Positions 8,343-16,329 of a stretch of DNA of 54,241 bases are shown piece by piece. Position 1 is the first letter of the stretch, and every line of letters starts with the position of its first letter. The position numbers and the translations under genes were made by a program. The notes beneath the pieces are model-generated. The model saw nothing but the letters and a program-made list of their open reading frames with translations, did no database searches and was not told the origin of the DNA. The stretch lies in contig NZ_JAFKEC010000034.1 of NCBI RefSeq assembly GCF_017848315.1, forward strand, positions 1-54,241, in the 5' to 3' direction. The stretch is from Pseudomonas palmensis. Lineage in GTDB: Bacteria > Pseudomonadota > Gammaproteobacteria > Pseudomonadales > Pseudomonadaceae.

Positions 8343-9149
8343 TCAGCTCTCCCAGCCCGGCTGGTAGAGCTTGCCGTAGGCTTTGTCGAGGGCTGCGCGT
8401 ACCACCGGCGAGTGCTGGTAGATATCCACGAACCTGGCCAGGCGCGGGTCGTTCTTGCTCTGCGGGCGGATCACGAACTGGATCACGTATTCCTTGTGCT
8501 CCACGCCGTCGAACATCAGCGCCGAACCTGCATCGAAGGTGTTGGCCAGGCGGATGTAGTGCGGGTAGCCCTGCACCAGGTCGGCGTCGTCATAGGCACG
8601 TACCAGTTGCACGGCCTCGACCTGCAGGATTTTGAGCTTTTTCGGGTTGGCGACGATGTCGTCCTCGGTGGCCTTGTAGCCCACCCCCGGCTTGAGCGTG
8701 ATCAGGCCGGCCTTGGCCAGCAGTTGCAGGCCGCGTCCGCCGTTGATCGGGTCGTTGGCGATGGCGGCGGTGGCGCCCTGGGGCAGCTCGTCGAAGCTTT
8801 TGTACTTTTTCGAGTACAGCCCGACATTGTTGATGATGCCCGGTGCATACGGCACCAGCGTCGAGCCCGCCGCGGCGTTGGCGTTTTCCAGGAACGGGAT
8901 GTGCTGGAAGTAGTTCACGTCGAGGTCGCCGGCGGCGAGGCTGACGTTGGGCGCGATCCAGTCGCTGAACTCCACCAGTTCCACCTTGAGGCCCTGCTTC
9001 TTGGCCTCGTCCACGGCCGCTTCCAGGGCCGGGGCGAAGGCTGCGGTGGTGCCGACCTTGAGCGGTGCATCGTTGGCATGGGCGCCACCGATCAGGCCGA
9101 GGGCCAGGGCCAGGGCCGCGACAGGGCGGGCCAGAAATGTCTTAAGCAT
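8343..9149 (-). CDS. metQ: MetQ/NlpA-family substrate-binding protein
   Basis: This 268-residue periplasmic binding protein belongs to the NlpA/MetQ family. It starts with a signal peptide (hydrophobic core AALALALGLIGG, likely cleavage after Ala25 in AHA-ND). There is no lipobox cysteine, so unlike E. coli MetQ it is probably soluble in the periplasm. Family motifs include LKVGTTAAFAP, VELVEFSDW, DLDVNYFQH and IANDPINGGRGL. The start overlaps the end of the upstream monooxygenase gene by 8 bases, coupling the binding protein to that enzyme. Because the operon encodes oxygenases typical of sulfur scavenging, the ligand is uncertain: methionine, its oxidised forms or another sulfur compound. 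Confidence 0.9.
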   Translation of the reverse strand: MLKTFLARPVAALALALGLIGGAHANDAPLKVGTTAAFAPALEAAVDEAKKQGLKVELVEFSDWIAPNVSLAAGDLDVNYFQHIPFLENANAAAGSTLVPYAPGIINNVGLYSKKYKSFDELPQGATAAIANDPINGGRGLQLLAKAGLITLKPGVGYKATEDDIVANPKKLKILQVEAVQLVRAYDDADLVQGYPHYIRLANTFDAGSALMFDGVEHKEYVIQFVIRPQSKNDPRLARFVDIYQHSPVVRAALDKAYGKLYQPGWES

Positions 9150-10524
9150 GCGGTTGCGCTCCAGTCGGGTTGAGGGTGCGATAGCCCGCGCCGGTGTGGT
9201 CGGCGGGCAGGTGCGGGCCGGCGGCGAAGAGTTTTTCGCGCAGGCTGCCGTCGGTGTAGGCGGTCTTGTACGAACCGCGACGTTGCAGCTCGGGGATCAC
9301 CAGGTCGATGAAGTCCTCATAGCTTTCCGGGGTGACGGTGCGGGCCAGGTTGAAGCCGTCCAGGCCGGTCTCCTCGATCCAGCGCTCCAGTTCGTCGGCA
9401 ACCTGGGTCGGCGAGCCGACCAGGGTGATGTAGCGCCCGCCCAGGGCGTGCTGGTCGAGCAGCTTGCGCCGGGTCCAGTCGTTGTTCTGCAGGTGCTTGG
9501 TGGCGGACTGGATGGCGTTGCTCTTGACGTACTGGATCGGCTCGTCCAGTTCGTATTCGGCAAAGTCGATGCCGGTGGAGCTGGCAAAGTGCGCCACGCC
9601 GGCCTCGGGGCTGGCATGGCGCAGGTACTCGGCGTGCTTGGCGCGGGCCTGCTCCTCGGTGCGGGCCACGATCACGGTGAGGCCCATGAACACCTTCACC
9701 GCGTCGCCATCACGCCCGGCCGCCGTGGCCGCGGCGCGCACCTTGTCGACCTGGGCGCGGGTCGCGGCCTTGTTCTGGCCACTGATGAACACGCATTCGG
9801 CATGCTGCCCGGCAAACGCCAGGCCACGCTCGGAGGCGCCGGCCTGGAACAGCACCGGGGTGCGCTGTGGCGACGGTTCGCACAGGTGATAACCCTCCAC
9901 CCGGTAGAATTCGCCGTGGTGCTGCACCTTGTGCACCTTGGCCGGGTCGGCGTACACGCGCTGTTCGCGGTCATTGCGCACGGCGTCGTTTTCCCAGCTG
10001 CCTTCGAGCAGCTTGTACAGCACCTGCAGGTACTCGTCGGCCTGGTCGTAGCGCCGGTCGTGCTCGGGCTGCGCGTCCAGGCCCATGGCCTTGGCCGCGC
10101 TGTCGAGGTAGCCGGTGACGATGTTCCAGCCCACCCGACCATTGCTCAGGTGGTCGAGGGTCGAGAGCCTGCGGGCGAACAGGTACGGCGGCTCGTAGGT
10201 GAGGTTGGCGGTGAGGCCGAAACCCAGGTGGCGGGTGACCGCGGCCATCGCCGACACCAGCAGCAGCGGGTCGTTGACCGGCAGCTGGATGGACTCCTTG
10301 AGTGGCACATCGACCGACTGCTGGTACACGTCGTACACCCCGACGATGTCGGCGATGAACAGCCCGTCGAACAGCCCGCGCTCGAGCAACCGCGCCAGGT
10401 CGGTCCAGTACTCGAGGGTCTTGTACCGGGTCGAGGTGTCGCGCGGGTGTGTCCACAGGCCGTGGTTGATATGCCCCACGCAGTTCATGTTGAACGCGTT
10501 GAGCAGGATCTTCTTTTTCGCCAT
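9142..10524 (-). CDS. FMN-dependent monooxygenase of the NtaA/SnaA/DszA family
   Basis: This 460-residue enzyme belongs to the bacterial luciferase-like, NtaA/SnaA/SoxA(DszA) group of two-component flavin monooxygenases, which use FMNH2 supplied by a separate reductase. Family motifs are NAFNMNCVGHI near the start, GLWTHPRD, LFDGLFIADIVGVYD, NGRVGWNIVTGYLDSAA and VLFQAGASERG. DszA relatives oxidise sulfones and NtaA oxidises nitrilotriacetate; the substrate here is not readable from sequence. It starts one base inside the stop of the DszC-like gene (TGATG) and runs 8 bases into the binding-protein gene. No flavin reductase gene occurs in this operon; ssuE at 27299 is the nearest candidate partner. 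Confidence 0.9.
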   Translation of the reverse strand: MAKKKILLNAFNMNCVGHINHGLWTHPRDTSTRYKTLEYWTDLARLLERGLFDGLFIADIVGVYDVYQQSVDVPLKESIQLPVNDPLLLVSAMAAVTRHLGFGLTANLTYEPPYLFARRLSTLDHLSNGRVGWNIVTGYLDSAAKAMGLDAQPEHDRRYDQADEYLQVLYKLLEGSWENDAVRNDREQRVYADPAKVHKVQHHGEFYRVEGYHLCEPSPQRTPVLFQAGASERGLAFAGQHAECVFISGQNKAATRAQVDKVRAAATAAGRDGDAVKVFMGLTVIVARTEEQARAKHAEYLRHASPEAGVAHFASSTGIDFAEYELDEPIQYVKSNAIQSATKHLQNNDWTRRKLLDQHALGGRYITLVGSPTQVADELERWIEETGLDGFNLARTVTPESYEDFIDLVIPELQRRGSYKTAYTDGSLREKLFAAGPHLPADHTGAGYRTLNPTGAQPHA

Positions 10525-11729
10525 CAGATGGTGCCCCGCAACGGTGGGTTTTCATCGTTGAGGTAGAAGTTGCCGATGGCGTGGTACTTCCAGCGCACCG
10601 GGTCGTGCAGGGTGTGCACGCGGGCGTTGCGCCAGTGGCGGTCCAGGCCGTGTTCGGCCAGGGTGGCCTGGCTGCCGGCCAGTTCGAACAGCGTGCTGCC
10701 GGCGGCCAGGGAGATCTCGGTACTGATGGCGCGCGCCTCGGCCACGGCGATGGAGGCCGCCGCGACTGTGTCGGCATTGGTCTCGGCCTGGGCTCGGTCG
10801 AGGTATTCGCCGGCGCGTTCGAGCAAGGCTTCGGTGGCATGCAGGCGGATCGCCAGGTGACCGAAGGACTTGAGCGTCAACGGGTCGTCGACTGCCTTGT
10901 CGATACCCGAGTCGATCCATGGCCGGGTGCGCGTGCGCACAAAATGCAGGGCATCTTCATAGGCGGCGCGGGCGATGCCGGTGTCGATGGCGGCGTGCAG
11001 AATCTGCGCCAGCGGGCCGACCGGGGTCGGGCGCTCGAAGGCGCTCTGGAACGGCACCACATCGTCGGCCTCGACACGCACGTTGTCGAACACCACCGAG
11101 CCACTGCCGGTGGTGCGCTGGCCGAAGCCGCTCCAGTCGTCGATCACGTCGAGCCCGGCGCTGTCGGCGGGCACGAAGGCCAACTGTTGCACGCCCTGTT
11201 CGTCGATCACCGAGGTGGGGATGCGCTGCGCGTACAGCGCGCCAGTGGCGTAGAACTTGCGGCCGTTGATGCGGTAGCCGTCACCGTCACGGGTGAGGGC
11301 GGTGGTGCGGTCGTGGGCGGTCTTGGTGCCCAGTTCGGCCAGGGCGTTGCCGAAGCGCCTGCCGGCCAGCACCTCGGCGTAAAGGCGCGCCTGTTGCGGC
11401 GGGCTGCCGTTCACGCGCAGCACTTCAAGGGCGTAGAAATGGTTCTGCGGGATCTGCCCCAGCGAGGCGTCGGCCTGGGCGATACGGGCGATGACCTTGG
11501 CCAGGGTGACGTTGGACACGCCTGCGCCACCGAAGGCTTTCGGCACGCTGATGCCCCACAGGCCCGAGCGCGAGAACAGCGCCAGTTCCGGGTGCGGCAG
11601 GCGGCGTTCGCGGTCGCGCTCGATGCTGTCGCGGCGCAGATGTTCGGCAATCTGTTCGGCAGTTTCCAACGCCTGGGCATCAGAAGAGATGACCGCCACG
11701 AGATCGTGCGGTTGCGGCAATAGGCTCAT
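10524..11729 (-). CDS. DszC/SfnB-type flavin monooxygenase (acyl-CoA dehydrogenase fold), copy 1
   Basis: This 401-residue flavoprotein has the acyl-CoA dehydrogenase fold but belongs to the DszC/SfnB group, which uses reduced flavin and oxygen on organosulfur compounds. Visible motifs are LRRDSIERDRERRLP, ISVPKAFGGAG, IPQNHFYALEVLR, YRINGRKFYATGAL, DDWSGFGQRTTGSGS and the C-terminal ATLAEHGLDRHWRNAR. It resembles the upstream gene (11751-12992) throughout, so the two are adjacent paralogues from an old duplication. The gap to the upstream gene is 21 bases and the stop overlaps the next start. The substrate is not known. Confidence 0.88.
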   Translation of the reverse strand: MSLLPQPHDLVAVISSDAQALETAEQIAEHLRRDSIERDRERRLPHPELALFSRSGLWGISVPKAFGGAGVSNVTLAKVIARIAQADASLGQIPQNHFYALEVLRVNGSPPQQARLYAEVLAGRRFGNALAELGTKTAHDRTTALTRDGDGYRINGRKFYATGALYAQRIPTSVIDEQGVQQLAFVPADSAGLDVIDDWSGFGQRTTGSGSVVFDNVRVEADDVVPFQSAFERPTPVGPLAQILHAAIDTGIARAAYEDALHFVRTRTRPWIDSGIDKAVDDPLTLKSFGHLAIRLHATEALLERAGEYLDRAQAETNADTVAAASIAVAEARAISTEISLAAGSTLFELAGSQATLAEHGLDRHWRNARVHTLHDPVRWKYHAIGNFYLNDENPPLRGTI

Positions 11730-11750
11730 GAGAGGGCTCCAGTGGTCTGG

Positions 11751-12992
11751 TCAGATCCAGGAATGCCGGGCAGGCAGGGTCGCGTTGAGGTGGTAGGCGC
11801 CCACGGCGTGGTACTTCCAGCGCACCGGGTCGTGAAGGGTGTGCACGCGGGCGTTGCGCCAGTGCCGGTCGAGGTTGAACTCGGCCAGGGTGGCGCGGCT
11901 GCCCGACAGCTCGAACAGCTTCTCGCTGGCCTGCAGGGCAATCTCGGTGGTCAGCACCTTGGCTTCGGCCACGGCAATCGAGGCACGTGCGGCAGCGGCG
12001 GCATCGATGGGCGCGGCGTTGACCTCGTCGAGCACGCGCGCGGCGCGGCCGAGCAGCGCCTGGGCGGCATGCAGTTCGAGGGTCAGACGGCCGATGTCGG
12101 CAATCACATAGGGGTCGTCACTGGCGCGATCGACCTTGGCGTCGACCCACGGCCGCGCCCGTTCGCGCACGAAGCTGATCGCATCGGCCACTGCGGCCTC
12201 GGCGATGCCGGCGTCGATGGCGGCCTGCACCAGCTGCGAGGCGGCGCCCTGGATGTTGGGGCTGTCGGCCTGGCGCCAGTTGTCGAGCACCAGCTCCGCG
12301 TCCACCGGCACCTCGTTGAGCAGCACCGTGCCGCTGGCGGTGGTGCGCTGGCCGAAGCCGGACCAGTCGTCGACGATACGCAGGCCCGGGCTGCCACGGC
12401 GCACGAAGGCCATGACCTGGCGCCCGTCGTCGTTCAGGGCCTTGACTGCCACCCAGTGGGCGAACAGCGCGCCGGTGGAATAGAACTTCTGCCCGGTGAG
12501 CAGAAAGTGATCGCCCTGGCGCACGGCGCGGGCCTTGAGTTCGAGGGTGTTCTTGCTGCCGCGCTCGGGGCCGGCATTGCCGATGCGCCAGCCGTCGAGC
12601 ACCGACTTGAACAGCAGGTGCTTCTGGCGTTCGTTGCCGGTGTTCTTGACCTGCTGGAGGATGCCGAACTGGTTCTGCGGGATCTGCCCCAGGGCCGGGT
12701 CGGCCGCACTGATGATGCGGAACACCTCGGCGATGGTGGCGAAGGAAACGTCCGGCCCGCCGTGCTCGCGCGGGATGCTGATGCTGCCCAGGCCGCTGCG
12801 GGTGAACTGCTCGATCTCGGCCCACGGCAGCTTGCGCTGCTGGTCGCGGCGGGCGGCCTGCAGGCGCGCGGCGGCGGCCAGTTCATGGGCGGCCTCCAGG
12901 GCCTCTGCGTCATTGCGCAGGACCTTGGCCGGCAGCAGTAATGGGGCGTTGTCCAGATCGCTGTGGACTGCGTCGTGTACCAAGCTGGACAT
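11751..12992 (-). CDS. DszC/SfnB-type flavin monooxygenase (acyl-CoA dehydrogenase fold), copy 2
   Basis: This 413-residue paralogue of the downstream gene shares the blocks ISIPREHGGPD, IPQNQFGILQQV, LTGQKFYSTGAL, DDWSGFGQRTTASG and LDRHWRNARVHTLHDP. It is the first gene of the minus-strand monooxygenase/MetQNI operon. ATG at 12992 is supported by AAGGAG about 7-10 bases upstream. SfnB of P. putida is linked to dimethylsulfone use, and DszC to dibenzothiophene oxidation; either chemistry is only a family-level guess. The AT-rich 183-base gap upstream probably holds the operon promoter. Confidence 0.88.
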   Translation of the reverse strand: MSSLVHDAVHSDLDNAPLLLPAKVLRNDAEALEAAHELAAAARLQAARRDQQRKLPWAEIEQFTRSGLGSISIPREHGGPDVSFATIAEVFRIISAADPALGQIPQNQFGILQQVKNTGNERQKHLLFKSVLDGWRIGNAGPERGSKNTLELKARAVRQGDHFLLTGQKFYSTGALFAHWVAVKALNDDGRQVMAFVRRGSPGLRIVDDWSGFGQRTTASGTVLLNEVPVDAELVLDNWRQADSPNIQGAASQLVQAAIDAGIAEAAVADAISFVRERARPWVDAKVDRASDDPYVIADIGRLTLELHAAQALLGRAARVLDEVNAAPIDAAAAARASIAVAEAKVLTTEIALQASEKLFELSGSRATLAEFNLDRHWRNARVHTLHDPVRWKYHAVGAYHLNATLPARHSWI

Positions 12993-13175
12993 CAGTACCG
13001 CTCCTTGGCTGCACTCAATGCCCTGGCGTTGCGCACTGGGGTGATTGTGTTCCTGACCATACCTACCTCACGTATTGGAAACGTCGCCGTGATCGATATG
13101 GGCGACAGAAATGCGCTGGTCCGGTGGTCCGGTCTATATACCCTAAGCGTGTATAAAAATTAAATAAACTAACCT
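12993..13175 (-). promoter_or_regulatory. AT-rich promoter region of the monooxygenase/MetQNI operon
   Basis: This 183-base gap separates the uncharacterised gene from the first DszC-like gene. Its distal third (about 13135-13180) is far more AT-rich than the surroundings, as in promoters activated by CysB-type regulators, and holds TATATA near 13135-13140. A tandem duplication of GGTCCGGT (13118-13133) lies between that block and the start codon. I could not find a convincing sigma-54 -24/-12 pair. The exact promoter is not resolved. Confidence 0.4.
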
Positions 13176-13901
13176 TTAGGAATATGCATAGAAGTGCCTC
13201 CGCGGCCCTTGGCCGAACACCCGCAGGCGCACGGCCGGGGCCCACTGCGAGCAGTTGCCGACCTTGTCCAGAATGCAGTAGCTGGCGTCCAGGTGCTCGT
13301 CGTTGCCGGCTTCCAGCAGCACTTGGGGCGGGATCAGGCCCTGTATCGGGCAGCCGATACCGTCGCTGGGCAGTGGCGCCAGGTCGATGCGCAGGTCGGC
13401 CCAGCGCAGGGTGATCGCATCGCCTTCGGCCATGTGCCGGTACGGCGCGATGTTGAACGGTACACCCTGCCCGCAGCGGCTCAGATCCAGCCCTTGGCGC
13501 AGCAGCCGGCCAGGCAGGTGCAAGGGCGTCAGGTGCGGGTTCTCCGGGGTGGTCACGTAGCCGCCGGGGCAGTTCAGCTTGACCGCTACCTGCAATGGCG
13601 CGGAGCGTCGCGGGTGCTGGCCGGGCTGGAGCAGGCGGTAGTGCAGGGTGTTGAGCCCCGGGTAGAGCATCTGCCGGGGCACGGCGAGGGCGATCGAGGT
13701 GCCGGGCTCGCCGGCGCGCAGTAGATGCGCGGCCACGTAGCGGTTGCCCCAGAACAGCTCCAGCAGGTCGCCGGCCTGCAGGGTCGGTGCGGTCTGGATG
13801 CTGGCTTGCAGGTGGCTGGCGGTGTGCACGCCAATGCCATGGGGCGCGATATGGAGCAGGGCGGGGGGCGGCAGTTCAGATCCTTTGGCTGCGCGGTGCA
13901 T
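13176..13901 (-). CDS. uncharacterised protein with two repeated beta-sandwich-like segments
   Basis: I do not recognise this 241-residue protein. It has no signal peptide or membrane helix. Two segments look homologous: about residues 40-110 (AGDLLELFWGN, AVPRQMLYPGLNTLHYRL) and about 150-235 (EGDAITLRWADLRI, IPPQVLLEAGNDEHLDASYCI). Both have a GD-x-hydrophobic-x-W motif followed by a proline and a later aromatic strand. This pattern occurs in Ig-like modules of large Pseudomonas surface proteins, but here it stands alone. ATG at 13901 follows AAGGAAA at good spacing. It lies between the cystine/D-cysteine operon and the monooxygenase operon in the same direction. I see no link to sulfur metabolism in the sequence itself. 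The 182 bases upstream hold no recognised element. Confidence 0.6.
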   Translation of the reverse strand: MHRAAKGSELPPPALLHIAPHGIGVHTASHLQASIQTAPTLQAGDLLELFWGNRYVAAHLLRAGEPGTSIALAVPRQMLYPGLNTLHYRLLQPGQHPRRSAPLQVAVKLNCPGGYVTTPENPHLTPLHLPGRLLRQGLDLSRCGQGVPFNIAPYRHMAEGDAITLRWADLRIDLAPLPSDGIGCPIQGLIPPQVLLEAGNDEHLDASYCILDKVGNCSQWAPAVRLRVFGQGPRRHFYAYS

Positions 13902-14083
13902 GGTCCGTTTCCTTGTGCGGGTGGTGGCACGAGGCTTTGGTTATTGGCTGGATCGGCAGGTGAGTCAAGGTGCCCGATGGCCGTGACCGGGCAGTCGGCA
14001 GCGCTTCAGAGCGGTCCTACCCGAAGCGGCATGGGGGCTGTGGATAAACTCGGATTTGTCTGTGCTCGGGCGGTGCATCCGGG

Positions 14084-14845
14084 TCAGTGGGCGTGGCCCT
14101 GCGCGCCGAGAAACTTGCCCAGAAACTGGCGTGTGCGTTCTTCCTTCGGCGCGGCGAACAGGGCCTTGGCCTCGCCCTGTTCGACGATCACGCCCTTGTC
14201 GAAAAAGATCACCCGGTTGGCCACGTCGCGGGCGAAGTTCATTTCGTGGGTGACGATGATCATGGTGCGGTTTTCCTGGGCCAGGCCGCGAATGGTCGCC
14301 AGCACCTCGCCCACCAGCTCGGGGTCCAGCGCCGAGGTGGGTTCGTCGAACAGGATCACCTGCGGCTCCATGGCCAATGCCCTGGCAATGGCTACGCGCT
14401 GTTGCTGGCCACCGGACAGGCGCCGCGGGTAGGCGTCCTCCTTGCCCGCCAGGCCGACCTTGGCCAGCAGCGCACGGCCCAGGGCCAGGGCCTTTTCGCG
14501 GGGGGCCTTCTTGACCACCAGCGGCCCCTCGATGACGTTCTCCAGGGCGGTGCGGTGCGGGAACAGGTTGAAGTTCTGGAACACGAAACCGACCTGCTGG
14601 CGCAGGTGCCGAATCAACGTGGCCTGCTTGGCCAGCGGGCGGTCGCCGTCGATCTCGATGTCGGCCACACGAATGCGTCCGCTGCTGGGGGTCTCCAGCA
14701 GGTTCAGGCAGCGCAGGAAGGTGGTCTTGCCCGAGCCGCTGGGGCCGATGATGGCGATCACTTCACCGGCCTCGACTGTCAGGCTGATGTCGTCGAGCAC
14801 GGTCAGGCCGTTGAACTGCTTGCTCAGGCGGGTGACTTCGATCAT
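14084..14845 (-). CDS. tcyN: cystine/amino-acid ABC transporter ATP-binding protein (TcyN/YecC type)
   Basis: This 253-residue ATPase is of the polar amino acid uptake family. Walker A is GPSGSGKTT, the Q-loop FQNFNLF, the signature LSGGQQQRV, Walker B ILFDEPTSALD, and the switch histidine is in VTHEM. It is the last gene of the dcyD-tcyJ-tcyL-tcyN operon, 3 bases after the permease gene. In E. coli the homologous fliY-dcyD-yecSC genes import L-cystine and related sulfur amino acids, and the same gene neighbours support that role here. It ends at 14084 with no obvious terminator before the next gene. Confidence 0.92.
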   Translation of the reverse strand: MIEVTRLSKQFNGLTVLDDISLTVEAGEVIAIIGPSGSGKTTFLRCLNLLETPSSGRIRVADIEIDGDRPLAKQATLIRHLRQQVGFVFQNFNLFPHRTALENVIEGPLVVKKAPREKALALGRALLAKVGLAGKEDAYPRRLSGGQQQRVAIARALAMEPQVILFDEPTSALDPELVGEVLATIRGLAQENRTMIIVTHEMNFARDVANRVIFFDKGVIVEQGEAKALFAAPKEERTRQFLGKFLGAQGHAH

Positions 14846-14848
14846 GCC

Positions 14849-15517
14849 TCAGGGCTCCAGGTCATGGCGGTTGACCCGCGCTTCCAGACGGTTCTGCAGG
14901 TGGGCCAGCGCGCTGGCCAGCACCCAGTAGATCAGGGCGGCGGCCAGGTACATGGTGAAGATCTCGAAGGTGCGTGCGGTGATCAGCTGGGCCTGGCGGA
15001 ACAGCTCCGGCACCTGGATGGTGGCGGCCAGCGCGGTGTCCTTGACCAGCGAGATGAAACTGTTGCCCAGCGGCGGCAGGGCGGTGCGCGCCGCCTGCGG
15101 CAGGATCGCGCGGCGCATCGCCTGGCCGCGGGTCATGCCGATGCTGGCGGCGGCCTCCCACTGGCCGCGGTCGATGGAGCTGATCGCGGCGCGCAGGATT
15201 TCACAGGCATAGGCGGCCATGTTCAGGGAAAACCCGATCAGCGCCGCGGGCAGCGGGTCCAGCTCGATGCCCAGCTGCGGCAGGCCGTAATAGATCATGA
15301 ACAGCTGCACCAGCAGCGGCGTGCCGCGAAAAAACGACACATAGACCCGCGCCGTCCAGCTCAGCAGCTTGATCGCAGACAGGCGCATCAGCGCCAGGCC
15401 GAAGCCGATCAACAGGCCGAAGAACATCCCGCCCAGGCTCAGGAACACCGTGAAATAGGCGCCCTTGAGCAGAAAGGGCGCGCTGTCCAGGGCCAGTTGC
15501 AGGCTCTCTTCGATCAT
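14849..15517 (-). CDS. tcyL: cystine/amino-acid ABC transporter permease (TcyL/YecS type)
   Basis: This 222-residue inner-membrane permease of the HisM/GlnP family has about five hydrophobic helices. Its EAA loop, EAAASIGMTRGQAMRRAILP (about residues 130-150), docks on the ATPase. Other family features are FFRGTPLLVQLF and GFSLNMAAYACEILRAA. The start lies inside the binding-protein stop (ATGA at 15517-15514) and the ATPase gene begins 3 bases after its end, so the genes are translationally coupled. Substrate assignment to cystine rests on the neighbouring dcyD and binding-protein genes. Confidence 0.92.
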   Translation of the reverse strand: MIEESLQLALDSAPFLLKGAYFTVFLSLGGMFFGLLIGFGLALMRLSAIKLLSWTARVYVSFFRGTPLLVQLFMIYYGLPQLGIELDPLPAALIGFSLNMAAYACEILRAAISSIDRGQWEAAASIGMTRGQAMRRAILPQAARTALPPLGNSFISLVKDTALAATIQVPELFRQAQLITARTFEIFTMYLAAALIYWVLASALAHLQNRLEARVNRHDLEP

Positions 15518-16308
15518 TGCGTCACGTCAGCACTGAAATACTTCTCGGAAAGCTTTTTCAGCGTGCCGTCGGCGCGCAGTTTGTCGAGGGCCTTGTTGAT
15601 CGCGTCGAGCAGTTCCGGCTCGCCCTTGCGCAGGGCCACGCCGGCTTCCTGGCGCGAGAAGGCGTCGCCGGCGGCGATGGTGTCCTTGGCTTTTCTGGCG
15701 TATTCCAGTGCCGCCAGGCGGTCGATCAGGATGGCGTCGATGCGGCCCACGCGCAGGTCCTGGAACTTGCTCGGGTCATCGTCGTAGGTCTTGATGATGG
15801 CCTTGGGCACGTTGTCCTTGAGCCATTGCTCGTAGTTGGTGCCCAGGCCCACGCCCACCTTCTTGCCGGCCAGGTCCTGTGCGGTCTTGATGGTGTCCTT
15901 GTTCTTGGTCAGCACCAGGGCCTGGATGCCGGAAACGGTGTAGGGCTCGGAGAAGTCGTATTTCTTCTTGCGCTCGTCGGAGATGGTCACCTGGTTGACC
16001 ACGATGTCCAGACGCTTGGATTCAAGGGCGGCGAGGATGCCGTCCCACTTGGTCGGCTGCAGCCTGGCCTTGACCCCGAGTTCCTTGGCCAGGGCCTCGG
16101 ACAGCTCGACCTCGAAGCCGGTCAGCTTGCCGTCGGTGTCGACGAAGCTGAACGGCGGGTAGGTGCCCTCCAGGCCGACACTGATGCTGCCGCTGTCCTT
16201 GATCTTCTGCAATTGCTCGCCGGCGACCGCCTGGCCAAGCAGGCCCAGGCCAAGTACCAGGGCAGCCCCTGTGCCCAGCAACTGTTTACCGAATACGGAA
16301 ATCGTCAT
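15514..16308 (-). CDS. tcyJ: cystine-type ABC transporter substrate-binding protein (TcyJ/FliY type)
   Basis: This periplasmic binding protein (264 residues from my start) belongs to family 3 solute-binding proteins. I place the start at the ATG at 16308; the frame also opens at a TTG 7 codons earlier. The signal peptide has a hydrophobic core ALVLGLGLLG and likely cleaves after Ala29 (AVA-GE). Family motifs are VGLEGTYPPFSFVD, GFEVELSEALAKELG, WDGILAALESKRLD and VGLGTNYEQWL. The gene sits 21 bases after dcyD and overlaps the permease start, matching the E. coli fliY/dcyD/yecSC cluster for cystine and D-cysteine handling. Confidence 0.9.
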   Translation of the reverse strand: MTISVFGKQLLGTGAALVLGLGLLGQAVAGEQLQKIKDSGSISVGLEGTYPPFSFVDTDGKLTGFEVELSEALAKELGVKARLQPTKWDGILAALESKRLDIVVNQVTISDERKKKYDFSEPYTVSGIQALVLTKNKDTIKTAQDLAGKKVGVGLGTNYEQWLKDNVPKAIIKTYDDDPSKFQDLRVGRIDAILIDRLAALEYARKAKDTIAAGDAFSRQEAGVALRKGEPELLDAINKALDKLRADGTLKKLSEKYFSADVTQ

Positions 16309-16329
16309 GACTGGCCCCGCTGATATCAA

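Noticed and set aside
13118..13133. Tandem GGTCCGGT copies as a regulator binding site
   Set aside because: Two adjacent 8-mers can arise by chance or slippage in GC-rich DNA and match no site I know. I mention them only as part of the promoter region.
14041..14049. TGTGGATAA, a perfect DnaA box
   Set aside because: A single box without companions, AT-rich unwinding element or dnaA/dnaN neighbours does not make an origin. A second copy at 16952-16960 lies inside dcyD.
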